Assembly (NCBI RefSeq): GCF_037031285.1
Contig: NZ_JAYEZO010000002.1
Coordinates: forward strand, 310,001 to 374,000
Source: Halobellus sp. LT62
GTDB lineage: Archaea; Halobacteriota; Halobacteria; Halobacteriales; Haloferacaceae
Reading direction: 5' to 3'
Length of the DNA stretch: 64,000 nt
The notes under the pieces were generated by a model. That model saw only the letters and a list, made by a program, of their open reading frames with translations, was not told where the DNA came from and did no database searches. Position numbers and translations under genes: made by a program. Shown here in pieces: positions 1-8,102 of this stretch. Positions within the stretch are counted from its first letter, which is position 1. Every line of letters begins with the position of its first letter.

Positions 1-493
1 TGGCCGCGCCCAACAGTTCCGATCGACCACCGTACGCCAGCGCGATGTTCAGTCGGAGTGAGTCGTACTCGGCCGTCCGCGACTCGGCGTAGTCGACGGC
101 GTCGCGGACCCGCTCGGGGAGCCGCTCGACGTCGCCGATCGCGCCGATCCGCACGCCGTTCTCGTGGACCCGGTCGGCGTCGGCGAACTCGTAGAGCTTC
201 GACTCCAGCAGGTCGAAGAGCGGCTCCAGTTCCTCCTCGGGACGATCGAAGTTCTCCGTCGAGAAGGCATACAGGGTGAGCTCTTCGACGCCGAGGTCGT
301 CGCACCACTCCAGCACCCGCTCGGTCGTCTTCGCGCCCTCGCGGTGGCCCTCGGGGGCGTCGTCGCCGTGTTCGCGGGCGTATCGCCGGTTCCCGTCCTG
401 AATGATCGCCACGTGGGTCGGCGCGGTGTCGAGCTGTCGGCGGAGCATCCGCTCGTAGGCGTCGGAAACGCGTCGATGGAGCCACCGCATCAT
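1..493 (-). CDS. uppS: cis-prenyltransferase (undecaprenyl diphosphate synthase family), 3' part cut by window edge
   Basis: This enzyme condenses isopentenyl diphosphate units in cis to make the polyprenyl lipid carrier used in archaeal glycosylation. About 164 N-terminal residues are visible. The family signature HVAIIQDGNRRYAR lies at residues 27-40, with the catalytic Asp at about residue 33, and is followed by HREGAKT and YAFSTENF. Two adjacent ATGs (493 and 490) can start it; I used the first. The gene runs off the left edge, so its C-terminal third is missing only because of the window. Family identity is secure; the product chain length cannot be read from sequence. Confidence 0.93.
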   Translation of the reverse strand, partial: MMRWLHRRVSDAYERMLRRQLDTAPTHVAIIQDGNRRYAREHGDDAPEGHREGAKTTERVLEWCDDLGVEELTLYAFSTENFDRPEEELEPLFDLLESKLYEFADADRVHENGVRIGAIGDVERLPERVRDAVDYAESRTAEYDSLRLNIALAYGGRSELLGAA

Positions 494-637
494 ATCTACT
501 CGCACTCCGCCCTCGGGTATGTGTCTTTTCGTTGTGACCCCTCCGGGCTCCGGTCGCGACCGCACGTACCGGATTCCGGTCGTCACCGCACGCGCGGATG
601 CGACACGGTTTTGCCGCATCCCGAGGAATCGGTTCGT

Positions 638-2020
638 ATGATCGGGAGACAGTTCCTCCGCGAGAACCCCGACGTGGTTCGCGCGGCCCTGGAACACAAA
701 GGCGTCGAGGACGTCGATCTCGACCGCGTCCTCGCCGTCGACGAGGAGTGGCGCGAGCTCAAACAGCGCGGCGACGACCTGCGGCACGAGCGCAACGAGA
801 TCTCCTCGAAGATCGGCGACCTGAAAGCCGCCGGTGACGACGAGGCCGCCGAGGAGGCCATCGAGCGCTCCCAAGAGCTCAAAGCCGAACTCGACGACGT
901 CGAGGCCCGCGCCGAGGAGCTCGAGGCAGAACTCGAAGCGTCGCTGCTCGAAATCCCGCAGATCCCCGACGACGACGTGCCGATCGGCGAGGACGAAGAC
1001 GAGAACGTCGAGCGCCGCCGCGAGGGGTTCGACGACCTCCGAACGCTCCCCGAGGAGATCGTCCCGCACTACGACCTCGGCGAGGACCTCGAAATCCTCG
1101 ACTTCCAGCGCGGCGCGAAGGTGACCGGCGGCGGATTCTACTTCACGAAGGGCGACGGCGCGCGCCTCGAACACGCGCTGATCCAGTTTATGCTGGACAT
1201 CCACCGCGAGCAGAGTTACGTCGACGTCTTCCCGCCGATTCCGGTCAACTCCCGCTCGATGACCGGGACCGGACAGTTCCCGAAGTTCACCGAGGACGCC
1301 TACCGGATCGGCGGCGCGAACGAGGAACCGTGGGACGACGACGACCTGTGGCTCTGTCCGACCGCGGAGGTGCCGGTGACGAACATGTACCGCGACGAGA
1401 TCCTGCTGGACGAGGACCTGCCGCTGAAGCTGCAGGCGTACACGCCGAACTTCCGTCGGGAGGCGGGAGAGCACGGCACCGAGACCCGCGGAATCGTCCG
1501 GGTCCACCAGTTCAACAAAGTCGAGATGGTGAACTTCGTCCGGCCGTCGGAGAGCGAGGAGCGCTTCGAGGGCCTCGTCGACGAGGCCGAGGAGGTGCTC
1601 CGACGCCTCGAACTCCCCTACCGCATCCTCGAAATGTGCACGGGCGACCTCGGCTTCACCCAGCGCAAGAAGTACGACATCGAGGTCTGGGCTCCGGGCG
1701 ACGAGATGGACGACGGGCCCGACGAGGGCGGTCGCTGGCTCGAAGTCTCCTCGGTCTCGAACTTCGGCGACTTCCAGGCGCGGCGCGCCGGCCTCCGCTT
1801 CCGACCCGAGCGCCACGAGTCCGCGGAGTACCTCCACACCCTGAACGGCTCGGGGCTCGCGATTCCGCGCGTGATGGTCGCGATTCTCGAATACTACCAG
1901 AACGACGACGGGACGGTGACGGTCCCCGAGGCGCTCCGTCCGTATATGGGCGGTCTCGAAGTCATCGAGGGCCACGATCCCATCGGCGAATCCGCGGTCG
2001 GTGCCGGCAAGCGGGACTGA
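638..2020 (+). CDS. serS: seryl-tRNA synthetase
   Basis: Charges tRNA-Ser (and tRNA-Sec where present) with serine in the cytoplasm. The 460-residue product has the bacterial-type SerRS architecture: an N-terminal coiled-coil tRNA-binding arm (about residues 30-105, rich in Glu, Leu and Lys), then a class II catalytic core. Motif 2 (NFRREAG...RGIVRVHQF) begins near residue 271 and motif 3 (GLAIPRVMVAILEYY) near 405. The start is the ATG at 638, since the protein then begins MIGRQFLRENPDVV as in the family; the frame stays open further upstream, but that stretch overlaps uppS and is not coding-like. Length is normal. Confidence 0.97.
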   Translation: MIGRQFLRENPDVVRAALEHKGVEDVDLDRVLAVDEEWRELKQRGDDLRHERNEISSKIGDLKAAGDDEAAEEAIERSQELKAELDDVEARAEELEAELEASLLEIPQIPDDDVPIGEDEDENVERRREGFDDLRTLPEEIVPHYDLGEDLEILDFQRGAKVTGGGFYFTKGDGARLEHALIQFMLDIHREQSYVDVFPPIPVNSRSMTGTGQFPKFTEDAYRIGGANEEPWDDDDLWLCPTAEVPVTNMYRDEILLDEDLPLKLQAYTPNFRREAGEHGTETRGIVRVHQFNKVEMVNFVRPSESEERFEGLVDEAEEVLRRLELPYRILEMCTGDLGFTQRKKYDIEVWAPGDEMDDGPDEGGRWLEVSSVSNFGDFQARRAGLRFRPERHESAEYLHTLNGSGLAIPRVMVAILEYYQNDDGTVTVPEALRPYMGGLEVIEGHDPIGESAVGAGKRD

Positions 2021-2112
2021 CGCCCGCAGAACGCACCTATCCGTTCGGTGACTCCCCGTTTCGGACGCGTAATGACCCATTAAACCCCGAGATTCGGCTT
2101 AATCGGGTTGAA

Positions 2113-2150
2113 TCAGGAGCGCACTGTCGACCCGTTTCTTGGGCTCCTGA
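2113..2150 (+). promoter_or_regulatory. 8-bp inverted repeat upstream of the HalOD1 gene
   Basis: TCAGGAGC at 2113-2120 pairs perfectly with GCTCCTGA at 2143-2150 around a 22-nt spacer. It ends 16 nt before the GTG start of the next gene, so it could be a leader hairpin, an operator or a terminator for serS. No T-run follows it, which argues weakly against a terminator. Confidence 0.4.
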
Positions 2151-2165
2151 CGGATACAACGAGTC

Positions 2166-2465
2166 GTGATCGACCGAACGCCGGACGAAAGACCGAACGG
2201 GGCGGGAGCGTGGCAAATCATTGCACACCACGACTTCGACGGACAGACGGAACTCGACGCGACGATCGTGACCGCACTCGACGAGGAACGGTGCTGTGAG
2301 GACCCGCCGCTTTACTCGGTCGTCGACACGGAACCCGCGGAGCGCTTTCTCCGCTCCGTCGACGGCGACGACGCCAGCGTGGTCTTCGCGATCGGAGAGC
2401 GGACGATCCGCGTCAGGGCCGACGGTACTGTCGCTGTCCGAGACGACTCTCTGTCGCCGAAGTGA
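2166..2465 (+). CDS. HalOD1 output-domain protein
   Basis: A 99-residue acidic protein that matches the halobacterial output domain HalOD1, a small domain found alone or attached to sensor proteins in haloarchaea. The recognisable core is PPLYSVVDTEPAERFL (about residues 47-62), then a beta-hairpin ending IRVRADGTVAV. The start is a GTG at 2166. No DNA-binding or catalytic motif is visible. The domain is inferred to act in signalling, but no partner or signal can be named. It lies just downstream of a perfect inverted repeat. Confidence 0.7.
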   Translation: MIDRTPDERPNGAGAWQIIAHHDFDGQTELDATIVTALDEERCCEDPPLYSVVDTEPAERFLRSVDGDDASVVFAIGERTIRVRADGTVAVRDDSLSPK

Positions 2466-2543
2466 TACGGCGGTGTCGTCACGACGAACCGACCTTCCTC
2501 ACCACGACGAACCGCTTTTCTCTCCGGGCCACGTTTCGCGGGT

Positions 2544-3131
2544 GTGGACGTCGACGATTCCGGATCAGCCGCTGACGACGCTTTGGGACTCACGGACGCC
2601 TCGGCCGCCGACAGCGTCGCTGTCGATCCGTCGCTCCACGTGCGCTATGAGGGCGACGACGACCCCGAGAAGTGCACGGCGCGCAAACTCGCCCGCTTCG
2701 ACCTCGTCGAGTTGCACCGTTCGGACCGGGCGACTCCCTACGGCGTCGTTCTCAACCCACACGCCGAACAGGCGCTCTCGCCCGCCGATGCGACCTACGA
2801 CCGACTCGTCGCGCTCGATTGCTCGTGGGAATCGGCCGGCGAGGCGCGGTTTTCACTCCCCGGCGAGCACCGGGCGCTGCCTTATCTCGTCGCGGCCAAC
2901 CCGGTGAATTTCGGCCGGCCGATGCAGTTGACGACCGTCGAGGCGTTGGCGGCGGCGCTCGCGATCTTCGGCCGTCGCGAGCGGGCCGAAAAAATTCTCT
3001 CGAAATTCACGTGGGGGCACACGTTCCTCGAACTGAACGACGAACCGCTGCGTCGGTACGCCGACTGCGCGGACTCGTCGGCGGTCGTCGCCATACAGCA
3101 GGAGTACCTCGATCGGGGCGCGGACAGTTGA
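2544..3131 (+). CDS. tsr3: Tsr3-type 16S rRNA aminocarboxypropyltransferase
   Basis: Tsr3 transfers the 3-amino-3-carboxypropyl group of S-adenosylmethionine to a hypermodified pseudouridine in small-subunit rRNA late in ribosome assembly. The 195-residue protein has the family signatures [14 protein letters not shown] (about residue 38 on), [13 protein letters not shown] (about 115-127) followed by [12 protein letters not shown], and [11 protein letters not shown] (about 152-162). The first ~30 residues are acidic and poorly conserved, so the true start could be slightly downstream of 2544. It is co-directional with the HalOD1 gene; both neighbours serve information processing. Confidence 0.9.
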   Translation: MDVDDSGSAADDALGLTDASAADSVAVDPSLHVRYEGDDDPEKCTARKLARFDLVELHRSDRATPYGVVLNPHAEQALSPADATYDRLVALDCSWESAGEARFSLPGEHRALPYLVAANPVNFGRPMQLTTVEALAAALAIFGRRERAEKILSKFTWGHTFLELNDEPLRRYADCADSSAVVAIQQEYLDRGADS

Positions 3132-3146
3132 TTGTCCCGGCCGCCG

Positions 3147-3509
3147 CTACCGGTTGAAGAAGCCGCCGATCGCCCCGCCGATCGCGCTGTCGAGCGCGAA
3201 CAGGACCGTGATCACGACCCCGACGAGGAACACGCCGGCACCGCCGAGAACCCCGCCCAGCGGCCCGCCAGCGAGCCCGAGCAGGCCGCCGAGCAGCGCG
3301 GCGAGGATCGACACCACGATCCCAGACACCGATCCGGCCACCAGCCCGTTCCACGCGCCGTTGCCGACGCCGCCGGCGATGTAGCCGGCGACGACGCCGC
3401 CGATGAGCCCCGCGCCGACCTGCCCGACGATCGGGAGCCAGAGCCCGAACGCGCCGACGATCACCATTACGAGGAAGCCGATCCCGACGGCCCGCCAGTT
3501 CGTGTTCAT
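3147..3509 (-). CDS. small Gly-rich membrane protein, DUF5518-like
   Basis: A 120-residue hydrophobic protein beginning MNTNWRAVGIGFLVM. It has about four membrane segments separated by Gly/Ala-rich turns (GLIGGVVAGYIAGGVGNG, LLGGLLGLAGGPLGGVLGG), a pattern typical of the DUF5518 family common in haloarchaea. No catalytic residues are visible and its function is unknown. The ATG at 3509 was chosen because the frame upstream of it is not hydrophobic. It is convergent with tsr3 and divergent from nog1. Confidence 0.75.
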   Translation of the reverse strand: MNTNWRAVGIGFLVMVIVGAFGLWLPIVGQVGAGLIGGVVAGYIAGGVGNGAWNGLVAGSVSGIVVSILAALLGGLLGLAGGPLGGVLGGAGVFLVGVVITVLFALDSAIGGAIGGFFNR

Positions 3510-3622
3510 ACCCGGAGAGAGAATCCGAACGGGCAAAACCCCCGCGGACGGCCGGGAGAACTCACCGCACACGGGGACCGAACGGACGCGCTTTTACGGT
3601 TCGGCCGAGTAGAGGCCTCAAT

Positions 3623-4597
3623 ATGATTTTCGAGTCTCTTCCGACGACGCCCCGGTCGGAGGAACTTATCGATAAGGCGTTCTCGCGGGCGGCCCGCACG
3701 GGTCGTGCGAAGTCCGGGCTGGAGGCCCAGCAGTCGATGCTCCAGACGGCTTCCTCGATCCTCTCGGACAACCTCGAGAACGTCGTGACGCAGTGGCCCG
3801 ACTTCGGGACGGTCGACCCGTTCTACTACGAACTCGCCGACGCCATCGTCGACGTCGACGAACTCAGACAGAGCCTCTCGCGGGTAACGTGGACGAGTCG
3901 ACAGATCGACGAGCTCCGTCGGGAGTACCAGCCGAAGGTTCGCAAGACCGATCCCGAAACCGCCCGAAAGCACCGGAAGCAGGCGTTCGCCCGGATGGCC
4001 GACCTCGTCGAGGACGTCGCCGACGACCTCGAACGCATCGGCGAGGCCCGCGACGCGTTGAAGGTCCTTCCGGACATCCGACCCGACGAGCCGGCCATCG
4101 TCGTCGCCGGCTACCCGAACGTCGGGAAATCCTCCTTCGTCAACGGCGTCACCCGCGCGAAAAACGAGATTGCGCGGTACCCGTTCACGACGAAGGGCGT
4201 CCACGTTGGTCACTTCGAGCGCGATCGCGTGCGCTATCAGATCATCGACACGCCGGGGTTACTCGACCGTCCGGAAGAAGAGCGCAACGACATCGAGCGG
4301 CAGGCCGTCAGCGCGATCGAACACCTCGCCGACGCCGTCGTGTTCGTCCTCGACGCCAGCGAGGCGTGCGGCTACCCGCTTTCGGCGCAACTGGAACTGC
4401 GCGACGCCGTCGAGGCGCGGTTCCGCGAGCGCGACGTCCCGGTGCTCACCGTCAACAACAAGAGCGACCGCTCGCGCGACGTCGAGGCCGACCTGCATAT
4501 GAGCGTCGAGACCGGCGACGGCGTCGACGACGTGCTCGACGCGGCGGTCGAAGCCGTCGGGTGGGAACCCGATATTCCGCCGTCGCGGCAGGAGTGA
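3623..4597 (+). CDS. Nog1-family GTPase (ribosome biogenesis)
   Basis: A 324-residue GTPase of the Obg/Nog1 group, which in eukaryotes acts in maturation of the large ribosomal subunit. The N-terminal helical Nog1 domain (about residues 1-155) is followed by the G domain: G1 GYPNVGKSS (about 162-170), G3 DTPG, and G4 NNKSD in place of the usual NKxD spacing, which still provides Asn-Lys-x-Asp. YPFTTKGVHVGHF is the switch I region of this family. The product lacks the long C-terminal extension of eukaryotic Nog1, as is normal in archaea. Confident on family. Confidence 0.93.
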   Translation: MIFESLPTTPRSEELIDKAFSRAARTGRAKSGLEAQQSMLQTASSILSDNLENVVTQWPDFGTVDPFYYELADAIVDVDELRQSLSRVTWTSRQIDELRREYQPKVRKTDPETARKHRKQAFARMADLVEDVADDLERIGEARDALKVLPDIRPDEPAIVVAGYPNVGKSSFVNGVTRAKNEIARYPFTTKGVHVGHFERDRVRYQIIDTPGLLDRPEEERNDIERQAVSAIEHLADAVVFVLDASEACGYPLSAQLELRDAVEARFRERDVPVLTVNNKSDRSRDVEADLHMSVETGDGVDDVLDAAVEAVGWEPDIPPSRQE

Positions 4598-4648
4598 CGG
4601 CGCTTCGCCTGTTTTCGCCGCTATCTGGGTTACTGCTCAGTCTTGGGG

Positions 4649-5386
4649 TTACTGCTCAGCCGCCCTGTAGGTGACGTCGACCGTCGCTGAGACCGTCACC
4701 GATCCGGCGTCGAACTCGGTCGGGACGCCGCCGCTGTCGGCGGCGGTCGCGCGCGTCTCGTAAACCGGCGAGTAGCCGCCGCCGGTGGAGGCGGACTGGA
4801 CGCCCGTGACGGTCAGGTCGGCGGCCGCGGCGATGGAGTCGGCGTCGGTTCGCGCGGCGTCCATCGCGCGCTGGAGCGCCTCCTCGCGGAGCTCTTCGCG
4901 CTGGTCGTCGCTGAGCGTGAAGCTCACGCCGTACACCTCGCTCGCGCCGTTTTCGATTGCCGTGTCGACGACGCTCCCGGCCTCGTCGGGAGTCGTCTCG
5001 ATGCGGTAGGTGTGGACCGCTTCGTAGCCGGTGATCTCCCGATCACTGTCGGATCTGGGCTCTGCGATCGGTCGGATCCGGTAGCTCTCGGTCGTCACCG
5101 CGTCGTCGTCGACTCCGGCTTCACGGAGTGCCTCGCGCATCGTCGCGGCGCTCGCGGCGACGTCTTCGCGGGCGGCGTTTGCGGTGTCAGCGCGGGCGGT
5201 GACGGCCACGGTCACGACGGCCAGATCGGCGTCGGCGGACACTTCGCCGCTCCCGCTGGTGGAGATCGTTCGGACGTCGTCTGTCGGTATTTCCCCTCCG
5301 GCAGTCGTCTGTAAGGGCGCGCTGCACCCGGCGAGGAGGACGAGCGTTGCGATTGCGACCGTTGCGAGACCAAGTCGACGGTTCAT
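4649..5386 (-). CDS. SIMPL-domain (DUF541) lipoprotein
   Basis: A 245-residue secreted protein with a lipoprotein signal: MNRRLGLATVAIATLVLLAG is followed by Cys21, giving the lipobox LAGC. The mature part is a SIMPL/DUF541 domain, with the characteristic opening ISTSGSGEVSADADLAVVTVAV and the central GYEAVHTYRIET and GVSFTLSD segments. SIMPL proteins sit in the cell envelope; their biochemical role is not well defined. The start was placed at 5386 because upstream codons would destroy the signal peptide. Convergent with nog1. Confidence 0.88.
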   Translation of the reverse strand: MNRRLGLATVAIATLVLLAGCSAPLQTTAGGEIPTDDVRTISTSGSGEVSADADLAVVTVAVTARADTANAAREDVAASAATMREALREAGVDDDAVTTESYRIRPIAEPRSDSDREITGYEAVHTYRIETTPDEAGSVVDTAIENGASEVYGVSFTLSDDQREELREEALQRAMDAARTDADSIAAAADLTVTGVQSASTGGGYSPVYETRATAADSGGVPTEFDAGSVTVSATVDVTYRAAEQ

Positions 5387-5506
5387 ACCCTCCTGTTCGT
5401 CGGCATCGGTATTCAACGCACGCTTGACACAAGTGACTCTTTGCGTTTCCTCGCGGCAGTAACTTTCCTCGTTGCAACCGCGCGGAGCGCACACTGAGCC
5501 GTGGAA

Positions 5507-6835
5507 TCACCCGTTCGCGCGCTCGACGGCGACGTACCTGATTTCGACGTCGACGTCCGTCTCATCGAACGGCCCCAACGGCTCCGGGGCGAGTGCGCTG
5601 ACCCGATCACGGATCCGCTCGGCGACCGGTGGCGGCGACGCTGACGGGGGGTACCCGACGGTCACGACGACCGTCCGCGGCGTCTGTAGGGGGAACCCCT
5701 CGTACGTCACGTCGAGGTTCAGGAGCGTCGCTTCCGGCGGAAGCTCCGATTCGATCGCGGCAGTGGTGTCGCTCTCGAAGTCGGCGGTGCGGTAGGAGCT
5801 GTACGTGAAGGCACCGAGCAGGCTGGTGAGGAGGAGCAAGACCACCGCGAGCGCGGCGATGCGCTTGATCGTCGCCGAGCGGGCCTCGTCCTCGCGGAAC
5901 CAGAGCTTCGGCCGATAGCCCATCCGCCAGAGGACGACGAGCGCGACGAGGTTGATCGCGAGGATGTTCACGAGCACGAGGACGGCCGATCCGATCACCG
6001 ACTGCGGTTCGCCCCACGCGATACCGATGCCGACGACGGCCGTCGGCGGGACGAGCGCCGCGGCGATCATCACGCCGACGAGCGCGGAAGAGACGCCGGA
6101 GGCGAGCGAGACGGCCCCCGCGGCACCGGCACCGAGCGCGATGACCAGCGAGAGCACGTCGGGTGCGAGCCGTTCTCTGACCTCGCCGATCGCGAACACC
6201 TCTTCGGCGGTGAGCGGGACGACGTTCGTAACCCGGACGAGGATCGCGAACAGCGCGGCCGCTCCGACCGCCAGTACCGCCCCGAGTGCTTGCAGCTTGA
6301 CGCCGCGGAGCGCCATCTCGCTGTCGTCGACAACGGTCCCGACGCTCGCTGCCATCGCGGGTCCGATGAGTGGCGCGATAACCATCGATCCGACGACGAC
6401 GGCGGGCGAATCGAGGAGGAGCCCGGCGGTGGCGACGATGGCGCTCACGGCGGTCATCAGCACGTACGGACGAACCGTCGGTGCCATCTCGTCGGCGCGC
6501 GCGACGAGTTCCTCGCGGGCGATCCGGTCGCCGTTGCCCGTCTCCTCCTCTTCGACCTCGTAGCGTTCCTCCAGCGCCTCGAACTGCTCGGAGACGACGG
6601 TCTCCGCCTGAACGACCACAGTGTAGGAGTCGCGCTCGATGCCGACACCGCGGAGCTCGTCCAGTATCGGTTCGACCGCGGCGATCGGGAGCGGAAACGT
6701 GACGACGGCGTCGTCGTTGCGGCCGCTGCTCTCGTCGGTTACCGCGTAATCGACGCCCTCGTCGTCGAGGACGTCCAGCACCGCCTCTCGCTTCCCGGAC
6801 GGCACCTTCACCTGTACGAGTCGCACGTCTGTCAC
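5507..6835 (-). CDS. DUF389/TIGR00341-type membrane protein
   Basis: About 442 residues. The cytoplasmic N-terminal domain (VTDVRLVQVKVPSGKREAVLDVL and on) resembles the ferredoxin-like regulatory part of this family. The DUF389 membrane region follows, with PYVLMTAVSAIVATAGLLLDSPAVVVGSMVIAPLIGPAMA segments and at least six hydrophobic helices, then a C-terminal soluble domain. The chosen start is a GTG at 6835; an ATG-initiated extension to 6976 would run into the family A element and is less likely. The transported substrate, if any, is unknown. Confidence 0.85.
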   Translation of the reverse strand: MTDVRLVQVKVPSGKREAVLDVLDDEGVDYAVTDESSGRNDDAVVTFPLPIAAVEPILDELRGVGIERDSYTVVVQAETVVSEQFEALEERYEVEEEETGNGDRIAREELVARADEMAPTVRPYVLMTAVSAIVATAGLLLDSPAVVVGSMVIAPLIGPAMAASVGTVVDDSEMALRGVKLQALGAVLAVGAAALFAILVRVTNVVPLTAEEVFAIGEVRERLAPDVLSLVIALGAGAAGAVSLASGVSSALVGVMIAAALVPPTAVVGIGIAWGEPQSVIGSAVLVLVNILAINLVALVVLWRMGYRPKLWFREDEARSATIKRIAALAVVLLLLTSLLGAFTYSSYRTADFESDTTAAIESELPPEATLLNLDVTYEGFPLQTPRTVVVTVGYPPSASPPPVAERIRDRVSALAPEPLGPFDETDVDVEIRYVAVERANG

Positions 6836-6901
6836 TCTCCGCGGCGGAGTATGAATCCGGCGGGTCGTCCTCGCCTCGTTTTCGGGTACTGTCCGGTCGT
6901 A

Positions 6902-7009
6902 GTGGCGAACAGCCGACACCCGCGTCGACGACGCTCCCCGCGCGTCGCCTGTTTCCCGCGCCGACGTGCCGGACAACCGCTATCCGGCGCGGGGTCGAAC
7001 CTACGTCAC
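6902..7009 (-). ncRNA. candidate small RNA, family A copy 1
   Basis: Structured intergenic element shared with 32316-32433 and 49804-49931. On the minus strand it starts at a GTGACGTAGG motif and ends near GCTGTTCGCCAC. Its core is a perfect 9-bp stem (plus-strand CCCGCGCCG at 6955-6963 with CGGCGCGGG at 6985-6993) closing a 21-nt loop that holds the conserved plus-strand ACAACCGCT. A second 6-bp hairpin (CGACGC/GCGTCG) lies between the stem and the distal box. Boundaries are inferred from conservation and promoter spacing; the 3' end is uncertain because no T-run is visible. I do not recognise the family. Confidence 0.6.
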
Positions 7010-7032
7010 GGGGGCACTGCCCGCGTCTTCGG

Positions 7033-7048
7033 TTATAAACTCTCGGCG
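7033..7048 (-). promoter_or_regulatory. BRE/TATA box for family A copy 1
   Basis: On the minus strand the sequence reads CGCCGAGAGTTTATAA, a BRE-like purine element followed by a TATA box. The first G of GTTTATA (7040) is 31 nt from the G of GTGA (7009), the same spacing as in the two other copies and right for a TATA near -27. The box is symmetrical enough that it might also serve the rhomboid gene at 7094. Confidence 0.55.
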
Positions 7049-7093
7049 GCCTCGCCCAAGCACTCATACCGATCCGCGGCGGAGTACCGGACG

Positions 7094-7792
7094 ATGCGGC
7101 GAGTCACGGCGGCGAACGTGTTGACGCCGTTCGAGCGGGGCGTGCGGCCGCTGGTGTCTCAGCACCGAGCGCTCGCCGCGCCGATCACGGATCTGCTCAC
7201 GATCGTCGTTTGCGGCGTCTACGCGATTCAGGCGGCTCAGACCACGCTGTGGGGCGTTTCCTCGGTGTTCGAGACGACAAATTACGTTTACGTCCGTGCG
7301 CCGTGGCTCGCGTGGACGGTGGCTCCCCTTTTGCACGGCGGGTTGACGCACGTCGTTCCCAACGTCCTCACGCTGTTCGTGTTCGGTCGAATCACGGAGG
7401 CCCACCTTTCGAGACGCCGATTCGCCGCGATGGTCGTCCTCGCAGCGGTGGGATCGATCCTCGCACTCGTCGGGTGGAGCGCCGTGTTCGCGAGCGGCTC
7501 TTACGTGGCCGTCTACGGCATCAGCGGCGTCGTCTTCGCGGCCGCGGGGTTCGCGCTCGTCCACCTGCCGCGCCACGGCCGGGTGATGGACCTCGAGCTG
7601 CTCGCCGTCCTGTTCGGCGTCTGCGCGGTGGCGCTCGTGGCCGTCGAGAGCATCGTCGCGCTGGCGTTTCACACCCCGGCGGGGATCAACGTCGGCCACG
7701 CGGCGGGACTCCTCGTCGGCGTCGCCACCGCGCTCGTCTCGCCGGTTGGCGAGCGCGTTTGTCCGTCGCGAGCGGATCCATCTGAGGAGTAG
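7094..7792 (+). CDS. rhomboid-family intramembrane serine protease
   Basis: A 232-residue polytopic membrane protein that cleaves substrates within the lipid bilayer. All rhomboid hallmarks are visible: HGGLTHVVPN (His81, His86, Asn90; the HxxxxHxxxN oxyanion-hole motif), the nucleophile in YGISGVVFAA (GxSG with Ser144), and the catalytic His202 in the last helix (GHAAGLLVG). The ATG at 7094 has a GGAG about 10 nt upstream. Earlier in-frame starts would run through the family A element and the DUF389 gene, so they are rejected. Substrate unknown. Confidence 0.93.
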   Translation: MRRVTAANVLTPFERGVRPLVSQHRALAAPITDLLTIVVCGVYAIQAAQTTLWGVSSVFETTNYVYVRAPWLAWTVAPLLHGGLTHVVPNVLTLFVFGRITEAHLSRRRFAAMVVLAAVGSILALVGWSAVFASGSYVAVYGISGVVFAAAGFALVHLPRHGRVMDLELLAVLFGVCAVALVAVESIVALAFHTPAGINVGHAAGLLVGVATALVSPVGERVCPSRADPSEE

Positions 7793-7824
7793 AATTATCA
7801 CTGATCACCCCCTTCGTGGGGACG

Positions 7825-8058
7825 ATGGAGGACAGCGAGTACGACGAACTCACCTCGTCGCTGACGCCGCACGAGTCGGCGGGCGGGGTGACGACGTATC
7901 GGAACACCGTGAGCATCGCCTGTCCCGCGTGCGGTGACCCGTTCGACGACTTGGTCATCTGCGAGGACGAGTACAACAGCCTCGAACTCAGTATGCTGCT
8001 CGATCTGTGCGTGACGACCCACGAGGACGAGATACTCCTCTTCACGCACAAGCACTAG
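7825..8058 (+). CDS. small zinc-binding haloarchaeal protein, DUF7385-like
   Basis: A 77-residue acidic protein with a CPACGDPF motif (Cys33, Cys36) and a C-terminal CVTTHEDEILLFTHKH. It resembles a small haloarchaeal family that databases have labelled 'flagella cluster protein' or DUF7385, from genes first noted beside archaellum loci. Here there are no motility genes nearby, so that label should not be read as function. One CPxCG pair plus His and Cys near the C terminus could hold a zinc ion. The start at ATG 7825 is preferred over a GTG nine bases upstream. Confidence 0.7.
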   Translation: MEDSEYDELTSSLTPHESAGGVTTYRNTVSIACPACGDPFDDLVICEDEYNSLELSMLLDLCVTTHEDEILLFTHKH

Positions 8059-8102
8059 AGTAGCCGCGTGCGAGCCGACGGGCGAGCGCGTCGGCGCAGG
8101 TC

